Shown here piece by piece: positions 12,470 through 13,132 of a DNA stretch of 13,132 nucleotides. The notes beneath the pieces are model-generated. The model had not been told where the DNA came from, made no database searches, and worked only from the letters and a program-made list of their open reading frames with translations. How positions within the stretch are numbered: position 1 is the first letter of the stretch; every line of letters starts with the position of its first letter. Source of the stretch: an uncultured Collinsella sp. (GTDB lineage: Bacteria > Actinomycetota > Coriobacteriia > Coriobacteriales > Coriobacteriaceae); assembly GCA_902495945.1 (NCBI GenBank), contig CABUZD010000039.1:1-13132 (forward strand). Reading direction: 5' to 3'. The position numbers and the translations under genes were made by a program.

Positions 12470-13132
12470 CTATTCGTTTGGTTCTTCGACCTTGTCGATG
12501 GCCCAGGCGGCTCCGAGACCGCCGGTGGTGTTGCGGCGGATGCGCACGGCAACCTCGCGGCGCTCGCCGGCCTGCGTGTAGCGCAGGGGGAAGCTTGCGC
12601 GGTTTCGCGCGGCCTCGATGGTGCCGCGTTCGCGGGCGATCCAGTAGTACTCGCCGACGATGCCGAGCGTGTCGGCGCCGTAGGGGAGATAGGTCGACAA
12701 CTGGTGCAGAAGCGGGCCGGGGCAGAAGACTTCGGTTGCGAAATCGATGGGGATGTCCTCGGGGATGGTCGGTGCTACTGGCGTCGAGGCAGGTGCTGCA
12801 GCGGGAACCGAAGCCGGTGCCGGTGCGGGAATATGGTCGCAAGCAGAGGTGGGCACGGATTCGATGACGGGTGCGGGCTCCGGCGTCGCTTCCGGCTTGA
12901 TCGTGGAATCTACGGGCTCGACGGTGACGGGCACGTCTGCAGCTGCGGTTTCAACCTCAGTTTGCGTCACGTTCTCGTTCTCGACGCTCGACTTTGCCTC
13001 GACGGGCGTGGAGGCCATGGTGGTGATGCCGGCGTTGGCGTTCTCGGGGTCATAGACGACCGTGAGCGAGATGGCAGGCTGCGGCGTCTCGGGCTCCGGC
13101 GTCGACTCGGTAGCGCCTTGATCGGCGGGCTC
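12470..13132 (-). CDS. Unrecognised protein, C-terminal part, with Pro/Ala/Glu-rich linker
   Basis: The reading frame is open to the window edge: 220 codons are visible and the start lies beyond 13132. An in-frame ATG at 13018 is preceded by 38 more open codons with no ribosome binding site, so it is probably internal. The visible protein begins with a Pro/Glu-rich stretch, then a short strand-like piece (AISLTVVYDPENANAG). A low-complexity linker rich in Pro, Ala, Val, Glu and Thr follows, for example HIPAPAPASVPAAAPASTPV. The protein ends in a folded-looking domain of about 90 residues (from IPIDFATEVFCPGPLLHQL through YYWIARERGTIEAARNRASF to AAWAIDKVEEPNE). I do not recognise this domain. 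Linkers of this kind often join domains of surface-exposed or scaffolding proteins. It is followed by a strong terminator. Confidence 0.7.
   Translation of the reverse strand, partial: EPADQGATESTPEPETPQPAISLTVVYDPENANAGITTMASTPVEAKSSVENENVTQTEVETAAADVPVTVEPVDSTIKPEATPEPAPVIESVPTSACDHIPAPAPASVPAAAPASTPVAPTIPEDIPIDFATEVFCPGPLLHQLSTYLPYGADTLGIVGEYYWIARERGTIEAARNRASFPLRYTQAGERREVAVRIRRNTTGGLGAAWAIDKVEEPNE

Noticed and set aside
12303..12581. Plus-strand open frame over the 98-nt element
   Set aside because: It consists of the palindromic element, the terminator and the antisense of the downstream gene; no start signal is present.

Overview
The window looks like chromosomal DNA from Collinsella or a close relative (Coriobacteriia, Actinomycetota). 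This is inferred from the GC-rich third positions, good AGGAGG-type ribosome binding sites, tightly packed operons and the overall gene content. No 16S or other decisive marker is present, so the genus is a judgement.

Layout. (1) Positions 2-151 hold the 3' end of a HAD-family phosphatase/phosphomutase gene. (2) Positions 302-7082 hold a catabolic cluster on the + strand: a GntR/HutC-type regulator, then a YfcC-type membrane carrier, a YtcJ-like amidohydrolase, and homologues of FrlC (epimerase), FrlB (SIS-domain deglycase) and FrlD (PfkB-type kinase). Together they read as uptake of an Amadori compound (fructoselysine or a relative), phosphorylation by FrlD, and cleavage by FrlB to glucose 6-phosphate plus the amine. 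FrlC would epimerise psicose-type substrates. The carrier and the amidohydrolase are not part of the classical E. coli operon. A palindrome just downstream of a predicted promoter is the likely operator. (3) Positions 7083-7361 lie between convergent operons and are full of symmetry. The same 31-bp sequence follows each converging gene, in the sense direction of that gene. (4) Positions 7362-8956, minus strand, hold tcdA then tatD (tRNA t6A cyclisation enzyme and TatD nuclease). (5) Positions 8957-9416 hold what I consider the best find, a compact locus that looks like a type I toxin-antitoxin module. It has a 28-codon hydrophobic peptide gene with a strong ribosome binding site on the minus strand, and a convergent promoter on the plus strand for a short antisense RNA. 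A perfect 12-nt complementarity lies between the predicted 5' end and the 3' region of the peptide mRNA. (6) Positions 9417-10392 hold a translationally coupled SdpR-like/SdpI-like pair, divergent from the small peptide gene. (7) Positions 10578-12257 hold the ABC-F translation factor EttA. (8) Positions 12258-12469 hold three successive inverted-repeat structures, including a 98-nt multi-stem element. (9) Positions 12470-13132, minus strand, hold the C-terminal part of an unrecognised protein with a Pro/Ala/Glu-rich linker.

All promoter, operator, RNA and terminator calls come from reading the sequence by eye. Protein family calls rest on recognisable motifs and remembered family sequences, not on database searches.
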